Translations under genes and position numbers: made by a program
Shown: positions 36,031-45,255 of the stretch, one piece after another
Numbering within the stretch: the stretch's first letter is position 1
How the letters are laid out: every line of letters starts with the position of its first letter
From: Pseudobdellovibrionaceae bacterium
Lineage (GTDB): Bacteria > Bdellovibrionota > Bdellovibrionia > Bdellovibrionales > UBA1609
Length of the DNA stretch: 64,000 nt
Assembly (NCBI GenBank): GCA_020635075.1
Contig: JACKAM010000004.1
Location: forward strand, 1 to 64,000
Reading direction: 5' to 3'
The notes under the pieces: generated by a model
The model's input: the letters and a program-made list of their open reading frames with translations, nothing else
Database searches by the model: none
Told to the model about the DNA's origin: nothing

Positions 36031-36740
36031 TCGGCACCGGCCGCCGTTTGGGGATTTTACATCTGCACTGCTGACACAGGACTTTGGTACAACAAATAGG
36101 GCGATCAAAGCTTAAACCCTGTCCCGATGTGTCCAAAGGTTGGTCGTTACAACTATAGCTTGCTTGATAAATCCATCGGGCCCCCTGATAACCAGACTTC
36201 CAAAGCCCGAGCCACTTCCAACCTTCAAACCCATGAAAGCAAACGCATTAAAACGCTCGGCCTGGTCCACATACCACGGAAATCCTGTCTCATCGGTCAA
36301 CCTTAACTTGCAATATTTGGGGAATTCTCGGCACGACCCAGCCGGTCCACTTCACTTCGCGGCAGCACCACCTCTCGACTTGGCCGGATGGAAACTCGTT
36401 TTCCGACTCAATGGAGGGTACCGCCGTTGGGTATTCCATTTTGCATTCGATCCAGCTGATCTTTAAATGTACCTCATAACCCGTGGCATTTTCGTTACCT
36501 GCGGCTTGAGTGACGTTAATTCCTGACTCATGAAAGTAAAGAGCATTTCCAAAGAGCGTTAAACCGACTGGAACCATAACCATATTTATGTGACCTGATG
36601 TCTTGACTCGCAAAATATCAGTTGTCTTTGAACCTTCCCGATCTGCAAACTCAGAGGTAACTCTGCCGTAATACTCACCCGATGGAGGTCTTTGTCGCAT
36701 CTGCATATTTTCGAACCAACGAAGCTCGTTATGAGTACCT
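36031..36740 (-). pseudogene. Decayed C-terminal part of a radical SAM gene (left of centre)
   Basis: DETGFPWYVDQAERFNAFAF and SLVIRGPDGFIKQ at 36,112-36,300, and YFHESGINVTQAAGNENATGYEVH in the 36,290-36,754 stretch, match the truncated gene at 36,741-37,695. Stops and shifts interrupt it, and the N-terminal half is missing because the palindrome centre cuts it off. Confidence 0.75.
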
Positions 36741-37695
36741 TTGGATGAGATCAAACGTCAGGCGAGGGAAAGGATCGAATCCCTTCCACTCTCTCCTTAG
36801 TGGTGGTGAACCAACCATGCATCCGCTACCTGGAAATCGTCAGTCATTATGCCAAGGATCAGGTGAACTGTAATCAATCAATTCATGACGAGCAAATTGT
36901 AGCCTGGGGATTAGGTGGTCCGTAAAGCATGCTGGAGGCGACAAAGGCTATTCATCGCGTGGAGTATTACGGCCAGTTATCATCCTGAGTTTGCTGACGA
37001 GCGAAGTCGTGACAAGTTGGTGTTCTTGCAGGGTCGAGATATCCAGGTGACAATTACATGGTCATGGTCCCTTCTGCGCTTTAATGCTTTGTGAGGATGC
37101 GCTTATTTTCATGAGTCGGGATTAACGTAACGCCCAAACCACAAAGTAAATGAAAACGCAACTCAGGTGGTGGAGGTTATGCCGAGGACAACCACGGCGG
37201 ATGCAAAATGGGATGCCTCAGAGGCACAACCTAATCCCGTCTTGAGGCAGAGTGTAAAATCGGCACGCCCAAAATCCAGTGGTCTTGCGAGATGAGGTCG
37301 ACCGCCCGTAGGCAAAGGCATCCCTTCCAGACTGGCGCATGGAGTTGACAGACGAAAGCGGATACCCCTGGTACATGGATCAGGCTGAGCGCTTCAACGC
37401 CTTCGCCTTCAATAGATTCGAGGGCTGGGAGTGCAGCTCTGGTTTTCGCAGTCTGGTTATCAGGGAGCCTGATGGTCACATTAAGCGTAGCTACAGTTGT
37501 AATGATGAGCCACTTGGACACATTGAAACTGGGTTTCAGCTTTTTGATCGGCCCGAGCCCTGTAAGACAAAATCCTGTGTGAGTAGTGCAGACAGTAAAA
37601 TCCCCAAGCGTCGGCCTGGCTGTCAGATGCCGCTGTGGCCCGGGGATGAGACTTATCAGGGGTCCGGCAAAGGGGCTGGGGAGATCAAGTTATGA
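36741..37695 (+). pseudogene. 5'-truncated, frameshifted radical SAM gene at the palindrome centre
   Basis: The plus strand shows LDEIKRQARERIESL, a frameshift, SGGEPTMHP (about 36,799), another shift, YLEIVSHYAKDQVNC, then a long degraded stretch. The last 119 codons (37,339-37,695) are open and look like a C-terminal Cys-bearing module: SYSCNDEPLGHIETGF, PCKTKSCVSSADSKIPKR. The SAM-cluster cysteines are absent. It ends with an ATGA overlap onto the SDR at 37,692, so the ancestral gene was coupled to that SDR. The 3' open part might still be translated. Confidence 0.75.
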
Positions 37696-38270
37696 AACAG
37701 AGGATAATTGTTGCTGGAAATCCTGAGTACGGAATCGGCCAGGGCATCTACCAGAAATGGCCAGAGGCAGAGTTTGCCAGTCGCCGTAATGGCTTTGACT
37801 TGACTGAGGATGAGGGGCGAACGGCTTTTGCCAGACGAAGTATGGATTTTGACGTGGTCATATTTTGTTCAGCCCTGTGGCGTTTTAACCAGACGATTCT
37901 CGTTGAGCAGGTCTGGCGGACCTGGAGTGAACAGAAGAAAGCTGGGCACCTGATCTGTCTCGGAAGTACGGCCGATGTGGGGGCGCGGGCCTCAAATTGG
38001 CTCTATCCCATCGAAAAGAAAAGTCTGCAGAGCCTCTGTCAGAACTTGAGTTGGTGTATACACAAGGGCAGTCCAATAAAGGTCACTTACTTGTCTCTAG
38101 GCTATGTACTCACGCCTAAAACGGAGGAGAAGCACCCGCAAAAGAAGAAGCTCTCGGTTTCCTATGTGGTCGACCTTGTTGATTGGGTGCTGCACCAGCC
38201 CGAGGGGGTTAACGTCAACTCCATGAGTCTTGATCCTTGTCAGCCCCATTCTGAAATGCCGCATCAATAG
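37692..38270 (+). CDS. Short SDR-family oxidoreductase, type 2 (right arm)
   Basis: The protein has 192 residues. The nucleotide loop AGNPEYGIGQG is more complete than in the insert copy at 6,964. The catalytic set is S92, Y105 and K109 (YPIEK). The C-terminus NVNSMSLDP is SDR-like. It begins with an ATGA overlap with the ruined rSAM gene before it and is followed 51 bp later by the rSAM-glycosyltransferase fusion. It remains intact although its original rSAM partner is broken. Confidence 0.82.
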   Translation: MKQRIIVAGNPEYGIGQGIYQKWPEAEFASRRNGFDLTEDEGRTAFARRSMDFDVVIFCSALWRFNQTILVEQVWRTWSEQKKAGHLICLGSTADVGARASNWLYPIEKKSLQSLCQNLSWCIHKGSPIKVTYLSLGYVLTPKTEEKHPQKKKLSVSYVVDLVDWVLHQPEGVNVNSMSLDPCQPHSEMPHQ

Positions 38271-38321
38271 GAATTTTGGCCTCTGTATTGCCAAGCCAAG
38301 CTTGCTTTCATAGCTTAAGCG

Positions 38322-39968
38322 ATGGCGGAGGGTTCCTTGTCCCATTTACAGATTGAGAAAACCGAGCGCTGGTATCTTTTGCCCGTTTCAACGGGCTGTG
38401 GGTACCATTGTGATTTTTGTCCTCAGCTAGGGATGAAGACTGAGGGCAAAGAGCTTGCAGGTGAACTGGCGAGGGCTCGCCTCGGTGAGTATGATCGAAT
38501 TGCCATTAACTGCAATGTGCTGTTTGAGTCCGGTGGCCAAGAGTTGATTCGTAGGATCCAAGAAGAGGGGTGGCCAATTGTCATCCGCGTGAGCGAGACT
38601 TTGGCACCAGCAGATTTCAATCGCCTTTCTCATTTAGTCAACCCCAACAAGGTGACATTGGAGTACATTTTCTCCAACTGGAGTCCGGAAGTCGAGGCCA
38701 GGGTCGGAGAGTTGGAGCAGGTATGGAAGATCTGTCAATATACTTGGGTTGTGAACCGCAATGGCGGATTGTTAGGGCCATTTGAAGCTCTGCCTAAGAG
38801 CAGATGGGGAAAACTCCGTTTTTATTTTCCTTATAAGCAGAGTCCTGGTGATCGATACTACTCGGCTGCTGAAGTGGCCAGGGTCCTAGAGGATCTGTCA
38901 CTTCGCTTCCCGGGCCTTAATATCCTTCCACCGGAGCACTACGAAATTCATCACCCTGAAAGTGATCCTGGGCGGGACATGGACCCAGCCGTAGAGCCTA
39001 GTTTTAAGTATAAGACATCGATGCGGTCGGCACGAGTGAGCTATGTCATACCGACCTTCAACAATGTGACCCATTTGCTGACGACCCTGAAGAATCTCGT
39101 GCGGCAAAAAACAGATCACCTATTCGAGGTTATCGTTGTCGATGACGGAAGCTCCGATGGCACGGAGTCGAGAGTTACCAATTGGATTAAACAGCAGAAG
39201 CTTGAGTGCGGATTTGCCTATATCTATTTGCCCCGCCCAAGCCGCCGAAAAATGGGCGATAGCCAATTTCGTGCGGGTATTGCCCGAAACCTCGGGGTCA
39301 AGTGGGCCGAAGGGGAAATCTTGTGTTTTCTGGACTCAGACATTCTTGTCCCCCCGACATATACCGATCACTTGGTAGAGGCTCATCAAGGTTACGATCT
39401 CATTCAGCCAAGAAGGATTCAGGTTCAGAAGAGGTTTTCTAACGGTGGGCATTTGTATGAGGATCTTATTCCCGGTGAGCACACCCAGGAAAAGAAGAAT
39501 GGATATTGGGAGGTGTTTCAGTCCCAAACAGCCGACTGGAACCAAATTCATTTGCGCTGGCGGTATGTCTCAACTTTTTGTCTTTCAATTAAATCCGATC
39601 ATTTCAAGCGGTTGGGTTGGTTCCGGCGCACATTTTTGGCCTATGGCTTTGAGGATACTGATTTGGGTTTGAGAGCGGCGAGATCGGGACTGAAGTTTTA
39701 TCTTAGCCCCGTCAAAGTATTTCACCTTCATCATCCATTAATGAGAAGTGAGTATTTTCATAGTGCTTTTTTTAAGGATCTCCTGCTGTCTAGGTCGGTA
39801 AGGACGTTTTTTTTAAACAACCTCGATTATGACATTTTTAAGGCTCTTGAAATCTATTTTGACAGAAAGCTGCTGAAGAATAAGTGGAAGGACAAGGTGC
39901 GTGGAAGACTACAAATCGATTCTGCCCGCAGATGGAATCAATACCTACTCGGCCGCGAGGAGTCTTGA
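38322..39968 (+). CDS. Radical SAM-glycosyltransferase (family 2) fusion protein
   Basis: The protein has 548 residues in two parts. Residues 1 to about 230 have a CX3CX2C cluster at C26, C30 and C33 (STGCGYHCDFC) and strands like a compact radical SAM barrel, without a GGEP or auxiliary-cluster motif. Residues from about 237 form a GT2/GT-A glycosyltransferase: VSYVIPTFNN, VVDDGSSDGT, the DxD-type FLDSDILVPP (338-340) and a GT2 acceptor region YGFEDTDLGLRA. No transmembrane segment is seen. It sits between the SDR and the methyltransferase-like gene. A single decayed copy in the left arm (33,780-35,373) shows the fusion predates the duplication. Activity is inferred: modify a sugar and transfer it. 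Confidence 0.82.
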   Translation: MAEGSLSHLQIEKTERWYLLPVSTGCGYHCDFCPQLGMKTEGKELAGELARARLGEYDRIAINCNVLFESGGQELIRRIQEEGWPIVIRVSETLAPADFNRLSHLVNPNKVTLEYIFSNWSPEVEARVGELEQVWKICQYTWVVNRNGGLLGPFEALPKSRWGKLRFYFPYKQSPGDRYYSAAEVARVLEDLSLRFPGLNILPPEHYEIHHPESDPGRDMDPAVEPSFKYKTSMRSARVSYVIPTFNNVTHLLTTLKNLVRQKTDHLFEVIVVDDGSSDGTESRVTNWIKQQKLECGFAYIYLPRPSRRKMGDSQFRAGIARNLGVKWAEGEILCFLDSDILVPPTYTDHLVEAHQGYDLIQPRRIQVQKRFSNGGHLYEDLIPGEHTQEKKNGYWEVFQSQTADWNQIHLRWRYVSTFCLSIKSDHFKRLGWFRRTFLAYGFEDTDLGLRAARSGLKFYLSPVKVFHLHHPLMRSEYFHSAFFKDLLLSRSVRTFFLNNLDYDIFKALEIYFDRKLLKNKWKDKVRGRLQIDSARRWNQYLLGREES

Positions 39969-40749
39969 ACTCCACTGGCCGCCGGTTGCCGAGATCACCT
40001 GCCGCTCTGTTTTAAGGGTAGTGCGTGAACTCATGGCCGCAGACGCGGGGGATGTGCTTTTTACTGCCGTCCAAAAGTGGGCCTATGCCAATGATCAGGG
40101 GGACTATGGAACCTTTATCCGCCGGGTGAAGAAGCTAGATCGCAAGCATTATCCACGGATGATTCAGGTTTTGTCTAATGGCCAAATTGAGTCGAAGCTT
40201 TGGCTCATTGAAATGCTCAAGACGGTTCTTCCGCAGCGCCCGTACAACTACTACTTGCTGGGCGGCTGGTATGGAATGTTGGGCTTGATGATGATGTGGC
40301 TTATGCCCGGTCACTTCCGACGGATGTGGAGTTTTGACATTGATCCCGAGTGTGAAAAGGTGATGGACATGATTGCCCGCCAGCATCTGTGGGCGGAAAA
40401 CTGGGAAATGAGACCCATCACTTTTGATATGTATGATCTTCCTTTGGGTGCCCCGGACGGGTTAGACCCGGGGTTCTGCTCGGCACTGTCCATCCCTACG
40501 GAGGGGCCGGACGTCATCATCAACACGAGCTGCGAACATCTGGAGCGTTTTTCCTCTTGGTACGAGGGGGTTCCAAAGGGTAAAATTATTGTTTTGCAGT
40601 CAAATAATTTCTTTGAGTGGAATGAGCACGTTAACTGTGTGGCAAGTTTGGATGCCTTTAAGGCTTCGGCTCCGATGGGAACGGTCCTCTATGAAGGCAG
40701 TATGAACTTGCAGGATTACGATCGCTTTATGTTGATAGGAATCCGCTAA
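39901..40749 (+). CDS. SAM-dependent methyltransferase-like protein
   Basis: The protein has 282 residues from the GTG at 39,901, which overlaps the fusion gene by 68 bases; no ATG fits well downstream before conserved sequence begins. The core YLLGGWYGMLG (118-128), SFDIDPE (144-150), ITFDMYDL and DVIINTSCEHLE (204-215) resemble the motifs of a class I Rossmann methyltransferase, though motif I is not the canonical GxGxG. The 3' end overlaps the next ATG by one base. The decayed copy is at 33,046-33,850. Confidence 0.68.
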   Translation: MEDYKSILPADGINTYSAARSLELHWPPVAEITCRSVLRVVRELMAADAGDVLFTAVQKWAYANDQGDYGTFIRRVKKLDRKHYPRMIQVLSNGQIESKLWLIEMLKTVLPQRPYNYYLLGGWYGMLGLMMMWLMPGHFRRMWSFDIDPECEKVMDMIARQHLWAENWEMRPITFDMYDLPLGAPDGLDPGFCSALSIPTEGPDVIINTSCEHLERFSSWYEGVPKGKIIVLQSNNFFEWNEHVNCVASLDAFKASAPMGTVLYEGSMNLQDYDRFMLIGIR

Positions 40750-42179
40750 TGAGGGAGGTCGGTATGGCTGAGGTGGACTCGGCTCGAAACGAGAGCGGCG
40801 AGGAGTTGCGACCCGAAGCCATTAGCCCCACATTTTGCATTCTGCCTTGGATTCACTTGAGTACCCGACCAAATGGGCACCTTCGGCTCTGTTGTACGGC
40901 GAACGCCTCCTCGGTCGGAGCAACTCAGGATAAAAAGTATGGCGGTGAAGTTGGAATTCTAAAAAATGAGAATGGTCGACCGGCAAACTTGAATGAAACA
41001 GACTTGCTCAGTGCATGGAACAATCAGTATATGCGAGACGTCCGGCAAATGATGTTGCGTGGAGATATCCCGGCCTCCTGTCTCAAATGTTTTAAGGAGG
41101 AAGAGGCGGGCCATCGCTCGAAAAGAAACTGGGAGACGGAATACTGGAGCAAAAGAGTGAGTTTGCGAAGCCTGATTGAGTCCACGTCTCCGGAGGGCAG
41201 TGTGCCACCAACCATTACTTACGTTGACCTGAGATTAGGCACTAAGTGTAATCTCAAGTGTGTGATGTGTTCCCCTCATGACAGTTCTCTGTGGGTGAGC
41301 GATTGGAATAAACTCTATCCGCAGATTGAAAATCCTGAGTTAAAGGATCTGATGCAGTGGCGGAATAAGGGCAAGGTGGATGGGGCGACTTACAATTGGC
41401 ATGTGGACAACAAGGAGTTTTGGAATCAGCTCTACGACCAATTGCCCAACTTGCGTCAGCTCTATTTTGCCGGTGGTGAAGCCACAATTATTGAGGAACA
41501 CTTTACCCTTCTCGAGGAGTGCATTCGCCGCGGTCACGCCAAACACATTGAACTAAGGTATAATAGTAACGGCATTGAGATTCCTGATCGGCTCCTTGAT
41601 CTTTGGAGTCATTTTCAAAGAGTTCGCTTTCACTTTAGCATCGATAGCATTGGTGAGATGAACGACTACATTCGCTATCCAAGCAAATGGTCCGATATTG
41701 AAGCTCAGCTACGACGGTTGGACGCTACCCCGGATAACATTGAAGTGACTGTTGCCTGTGCCATTCAGGTCCTTAATATTTACTATTTGCCGGACTTCAT
41801 TAAATGGAAACTGGCGCAGGGCTACCGCAAAATCAACCCATGGCCCCTTGGCGCCGGATTAGTAAATGTTCACCTTGTCTATCATCCAGCTCACCTGAAC
41901 ATCAAAGTTCTGCCTCCGGAGTTCAAAGAAAAAGTTGCACGCAAGTACGAGGAGTTTTACGGCTGGCTGGAAGAACGGTTTGTTGGCGATAAGGACTTTT
42001 TTGAAAGCCAGTATGGGATATCTCGCCTCAAGGGGCTCGTGCGCTTTATGATGGCCGAAGACTGGTCGCGAAGGATGCCTCAATTGAGGGAATACATCCG
42101 ACTCATGGACAGCATTAGGGGTACGGACTTTGCGAGAGTGTTTCCTGAGATGGCAGAAATAATGGATGATGCAAACTAA
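40749..42179 (+). CDS. N-terminal-twitch radical SAM protein E
   Basis: The protein has 476 residues, or 471 from the second ATG. Twitch cysteines are C30, C48/C49, C111 and C114 (FCILPWIHLSTRP, SCLKCFKEEE). The rSAM cluster is C167, C171 and C174 (TKCNLKCVMC), with AGGEA instead of GGEP. It is longer than its relatives because of additions in the N-terminal half. It closes the plus-strand set SDR-fusion-methyltransferase-rSAM. Its stop overlaps that of the convergent rSAM gene at 42,176. The left-arm copy is a pseudogene. Confidence 0.92.
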   Translation: MREVGMAEVDSARNESGEELRPEAISPTFCILPWIHLSTRPNGHLRLCCTANASSVGATQDKKYGGEVGILKNENGRPANLNETDLLSAWNNQYMRDVRQMMLRGDIPASCLKCFKEEEAGHRSKRNWETEYWSKRVSLRSLIESTSPEGSVPPTITYVDLRLGTKCNLKCVMCSPHDSSLWVSDWNKLYPQIENPELKDLMQWRNKGKVDGATYNWHVDNKEFWNQLYDQLPNLRQLYFAGGEATIIEEHFTLLEECIRRGHAKHIELRYNSNGIEIPDRLLDLWSHFQRVRFHFSIDSIGEMNDYIRYPSKWSDIEAQLRRLDATPDNIEVTVACAIQVLNIYYLPDFIKWKLAQGYRKINPWPLGAGLVNVHLVYHPAHLNIKVLPPEFKEKVARKYEEFYGWLEERFVGDKDFFESQYGISRLKGLVRFMMAEDWSRRMPQLREYIRLMDSIRGTDFARVFPEMAEIMDDAN

Positions 42180-43258
42180 CTGAATTGAGATTTAAAGGGA
42201 TCGAAATCTCTGCTTCCACAGGTTTTGGCGCAAACATAGAGTTTGCCGGCACCAAAAGAAGGCTTTTCCCATCCGGCGGGCAGGAGTCGTTGAAAAAAAT
42301 CACCATCAATTATTGAGGATATTGGGTGCCGTTTGCCGTCGAGATCGTCTAGTCCACAGGGGAGTTCCTTTAGCAGACTCCAAATCTCACCGGTCTTTGG
42401 TTTGCGATACCAGGGGTAGAGTTGGTTCGCTGTCCAACAACAGGGAAACACATGCCCTTCGCCGCTGACGTAAATCGAACGTTCCTTGGCAACCTTACAG
42501 GCGATTTTGACTTGCTCTAGGTAGTTTCTCAGGCTGCCATGTTCTTCTTCGATTTTAGATTCTTGGGCCAGAGATGCATTAACAAAGTCCGGGTTTTGTG
42601 GCATTTCGATGTGATATTCGAGTTCGCCAGTCGTTGACAAAACCTCTTGTCTATCTTTGACCGTGGCCTGTGAATTGCTAAAAAAGCGCCCCGTCTTTTT
42701 AATTTGAAAATGCTTAAAACCCAACTTCTCGCTCAGGGCACGGGCCGTTTCAATTTGATGTTCGTTGTGGCGAAAGACAATGAAATCCCAATGAGCACTC
42801 CCCCCTGAGGAGATAAATGCTTCGACGTTGCGCATGAGCAAGGGCCACTTTGTTCCTCGACGATAAATGTGATTGGTGTCCTCTAGGCCATCGATGCCAA
42901 ATCGACAAAGGTTCACGACTGACGCCAGGTCTCTCCACCAGGACTCATTCCGGGCCGAGCCATTAGTAAACAGTTCTAGGCGGATTTCGGGTTTAACCTG
43001 ACGAAAGTAGCGGAAGACCTCAAGGGTGTCGGAGGCAACAATAGGGTCCCCGTAATTTCCGCACATATAAATACGATCAAGCTGATTCACAAAGGGCTCG
43101 GGTAAAATGGTCTGAATGTCTTTAAGATTCAATTCAACAAGAGGAAGCTGGGGGTTCACCTTTCCCCCAAGAACAGCACGCAGACACATCGGGCAGGTGG
43201 CATTGCACTTGGTGGTGATCTCCAGGTGAACTGTTTTAACTTCGTTAGACTTGTACAT
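42176..43258 (-). CDS. SPASM-like radical SAM protein (right arm copy)
   Basis: The protein has 360 residues, beginning MYKSNEVKTV. The cluster is C18, C22 and C25 (TKCNATCPMC), with CGNYGDP in place of GGEP and C-terminal cysteines IACKVAK, FPCCWT and VCAKTCGSR. It is strongly similar to 30,580-31,662, with the mirrored orientation. It is divergent from the rSAM gene at 43,436; the 177-bp gap carries the single ancestral version of the sequence that is duplicated around the insert in the left arm. Confidence 0.92.
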   Translation of the reverse strand: MYKSNEVKTVHLEITTKCNATCPMCLRAVLGGKVNPQLPLVELNLKDIQTILPEPFVNQLDRIYMCGNYGDPIVASDTLEVFRYFRQVKPEIRLELFTNGSARNESWWRDLASVVNLCRFGIDGLEDTNHIYRRGTKWPLLMRNVEAFISSGGSAHWDFIVFRHNEHQIETARALSEKLGFKHFQIKKTGRFFSNSQATVKDRQEVLSTTGELEYHIEMPQNPDFVNASLAQESKIEEEHGSLRNYLEQVKIACKVAKERSIYVSGEGHVFPCCWTANQLYPWYRKPKTGEIWSLLKELPCGLDDLDGKRHPISSIIDGDFFQRLLPAGWEKPSFGAGKLYVCAKTCGSRDFDPFKSQFS

Positions 43259-43435
43259 GGCGGTCCATCGGCAAAATTCAAATCCCAGTCTCGTTCTTCA
43301 CCGAGTTTTGGTCAATGGACAGGAAGCTACATCCATTCGCGCGAGCAACGCCCCGCCCCGGAGGGCGGTCTGGTCGGGGTGGATTTGCCATCAATTCCCC
43401 AATGGCGATAGGCTTAGGGGGAAAGGGTAGTCATT

Positions 43436-44683
43436 GTGACTGAAAAAAGGGAATCTCTATCCCCAACATTTTGCGTTTTGCCTTGGCTTCATCTCGGTGT
43501 TCGCCCGACGGGGAGGGTTCGCGTATGTACTTGGACGACGTCAACTCTGCGGGGTGAGGATGGCAGGCCGCTGAATGTGGCCAAGGACACCTTGTTGGCG
43601 GCCCTTAGCTGCAAAGAGCTCTCTGAAATGAAGGCCAGAATGTTGGCCGGTGAAACCGTGGAGACCTGCAGCCGCTGTTACGAATTTGAATCCGTTGGCA
43701 ATAAAAGCAAAAGACAAACGGAGTTAGAGGTTAATGCTGGCCGAGTTGAGGATGTACTGGCGGGACTGGTCACAAAGCCGGAGATCTTGGAACTTCGACT
43801 GGGAAACAAATGCAATCTCGGCTGTGTGTCGTGTAGTCCGGATTCATCGAGCTTTTTATATCGAGAAGTGGAGAAAAACCTAGAGCCCGGTGGTGTTTTT
43901 GATGATCAGCATTTAGGAGCCTTCGCCACAATGCGGGCCAATCAGACTGAATGGTTTGAGCAGGATCGGGTTTGGCAAGACGTTCGCGGGTTGATGCCAG
44001 GGATTCGACGCCTTTACATTACGGGTGGAGAACCCACGTTGATCAATAAAAACTGGGAGATGTTATCATTTGCCATTGAGGAGGGCTACGCTCCCAACAT
44101 ATACCTTGAGATCAGTACCAATTTGACTGTCTTAAAGGATAAGCACATTGAAGTCCTCAATCGGTTCGGATCTTGTCATATCTACTGTAGCATCGATGCC
44201 ACCGGGATGGCGTTTGAATATTTAAGGTATCCCGCAAATTGGGAAAAGGTGGAAAGAAATTTTCGCCGCCTGTTAGAATTGTCATCTAAAAGCGTTCAGA
44301 TCGGAGTGACGCCAACGATTAGTGCTCTGTCAATTTGGCGCCTCAGAGATCTTTACGCGTGGCTTGATCAAATCGAATACGATACAGGACGTTGTATTCC
44401 CCTTCATTGTCATACCCTCCTTCGCGATCCCGCCTATCAAAGTTTGACTCATCTACCTGAAGATCTAAAAAAGAGGGCCATTGGGGAGATCGATTGGCTG
44501 TTGGCAAAGTATCCAGATGATTTTAATCAGAGAAACCTTAAGAAGGTTGCCAACTTTATACGACACGGCGAAGGCCACCCTGATATACTTATTGAGGGGC
44601 AGAAATACATCGAAAACTTTGATCGAATTAGAGGCAGGTCGTGGCGAGAGGTGGTGCCTGAGCTTGAGGAGGTTTGGAAGTGA
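43436..44683 (+). CDS. N-terminal-twitch radical SAM protein B (right copy)
   Basis: The protein has 415 residues with a GTG start at 43,436. Twitch cysteines are C13, C31, C78 and C81; the rSAM cluster is C126, C130 and C133 (GNKCNLGCVSC); TGGEP follows. It is the first gene of the right-arm rSAM-SDR-rSAM operon and overlaps the SDR start as GTGA. It mirrors 5,329-6,582, with two residues fewer. Confidence 0.92.
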   Translation: MTEKRESLSPTFCVLPWLHLGVRPTGRVRVCTWTTSTLRGEDGRPLNVAKDTLLAALSCKELSEMKARMLAGETVETCSRCYEFESVGNKSKRQTELEVNAGRVEDVLAGLVTKPEILELRLGNKCNLGCVSCSPDSSSFLYREVEKNLEPGGVFDDQHLGAFATMRANQTEWFEQDRVWQDVRGLMPGIRRLYITGGEPTLINKNWEMLSFAIEEGYAPNIYLEISTNLTVLKDKHIEVLNRFGSCHIYCSIDATGMAFEYLRYPANWEKVERNFRRLLELSSKSVQIGVTPTISALSIWRLRDLYAWLDQIEYDTGRCIPLHCHTLLRDPAYQSLTHLPEDLKKRAIGEIDWLLAKYPDDFNQRNLKKVANFIRHGEGHPDILIEGQKYIENFDRIRGRSWREVVPELEEVWK

Positions 44684-45240
44684 AGATATTGGTGATCGGA
44701 GGGACTCAGGACTTTGGCAAAGGCATTACCGAGTATTTAGGTAAGGAGGCCTACGGAGTTGGTCGTTCAAATGGCTTTGATGTCTGCGATCGGGGAGTGT
44801 TCTCAAGGCTTGTGGAAATGTCCCGGGACTATGAAGCCGTGATTGTCGTGACTAACGCCAATAATCTGCAGCCGGAATTAGTGGAGAAAATTTCCATCGA
44901 CTGGCTGGAGCGCAATCACGATGGATACCTGTTTTGTATGGGGTCGACAGCCGTCTATCACGAGAGGTACGATCGTGAGCATCGGGTGTGGAATTATTTG
45001 AGAAGTAAAGAGGGCCTAAAGCTGTTAAGTAAATACATTGGTGATCAGGTTTCTAATCGGGAAGTCAAAATGCGTTTTACCAATATTCAGGTGGGTCGAC
45101 TAGATAATGAAAAGGCCAGGTCGAAGCCGGGTTTTAAAATTGGGATTAAGCCGAATGAGGTGGGGCGAGTTATTCGCTTTCTCCTTGATACACCGAAACA
45201 CCTTTGCATCCATGAAATCTACATGGACCCCAAGTACTGA
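44680..45240 (+). CDS. Short SDR-family oxidoreductase, type 1 (right copy)
   Basis: The protein has 187 residues from the GTG that overlaps the rSAM stop. The nucleotide loop is GGTQDFGKG, and the catalytic set is S89, Y106 and K110 (Y-LRS-K). Differences from the left copy are scattered and mostly conservative; all motif residues are kept. It lies between two twitch rSAM genes with 15 bp before the next, so the three are probably one transcript. Confidence 0.82.
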   Translation: MKILVIGGTQDFGKGITEYLGKEAYGVGRSNGFDVCDRGVFSRLVEMSRDYEAVIVVTNANNLQPELVEKISIDWLERNHDGYLFCMGSTAVYHERYDREHRVWNYLRSKEGLKLLSKYIGDQVSNREVKMRFTNIQVGRLDNEKARSKPGFKIGIKPNEVGRVIRFLLDTPKHLCIHEIYMDPKY

Positions 45241-45255
45241 GGTTAGATAGAAACA

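Larger units (their letters stand above)
30484..36740. repeat. Inner left arm of the inverted duplication
   Basis: Reversed, this aligns with about 36,875-43,360. It contains one intact gene (30,580-31,662) and four decayed genes plus a partial one, in mirrored order to the right arm. The alignment can be followed gene by gene and in the gaps. The arm ends near 36,740, where the right arm sequence begins, with essentially no spacer. Confidence 0.85.

Noticed and set aside
36741..37695. Functional radical SAM gene at the centre
   Set aside because: The SAM-cluster half is missing and at least two frameshifts break the remaining part.
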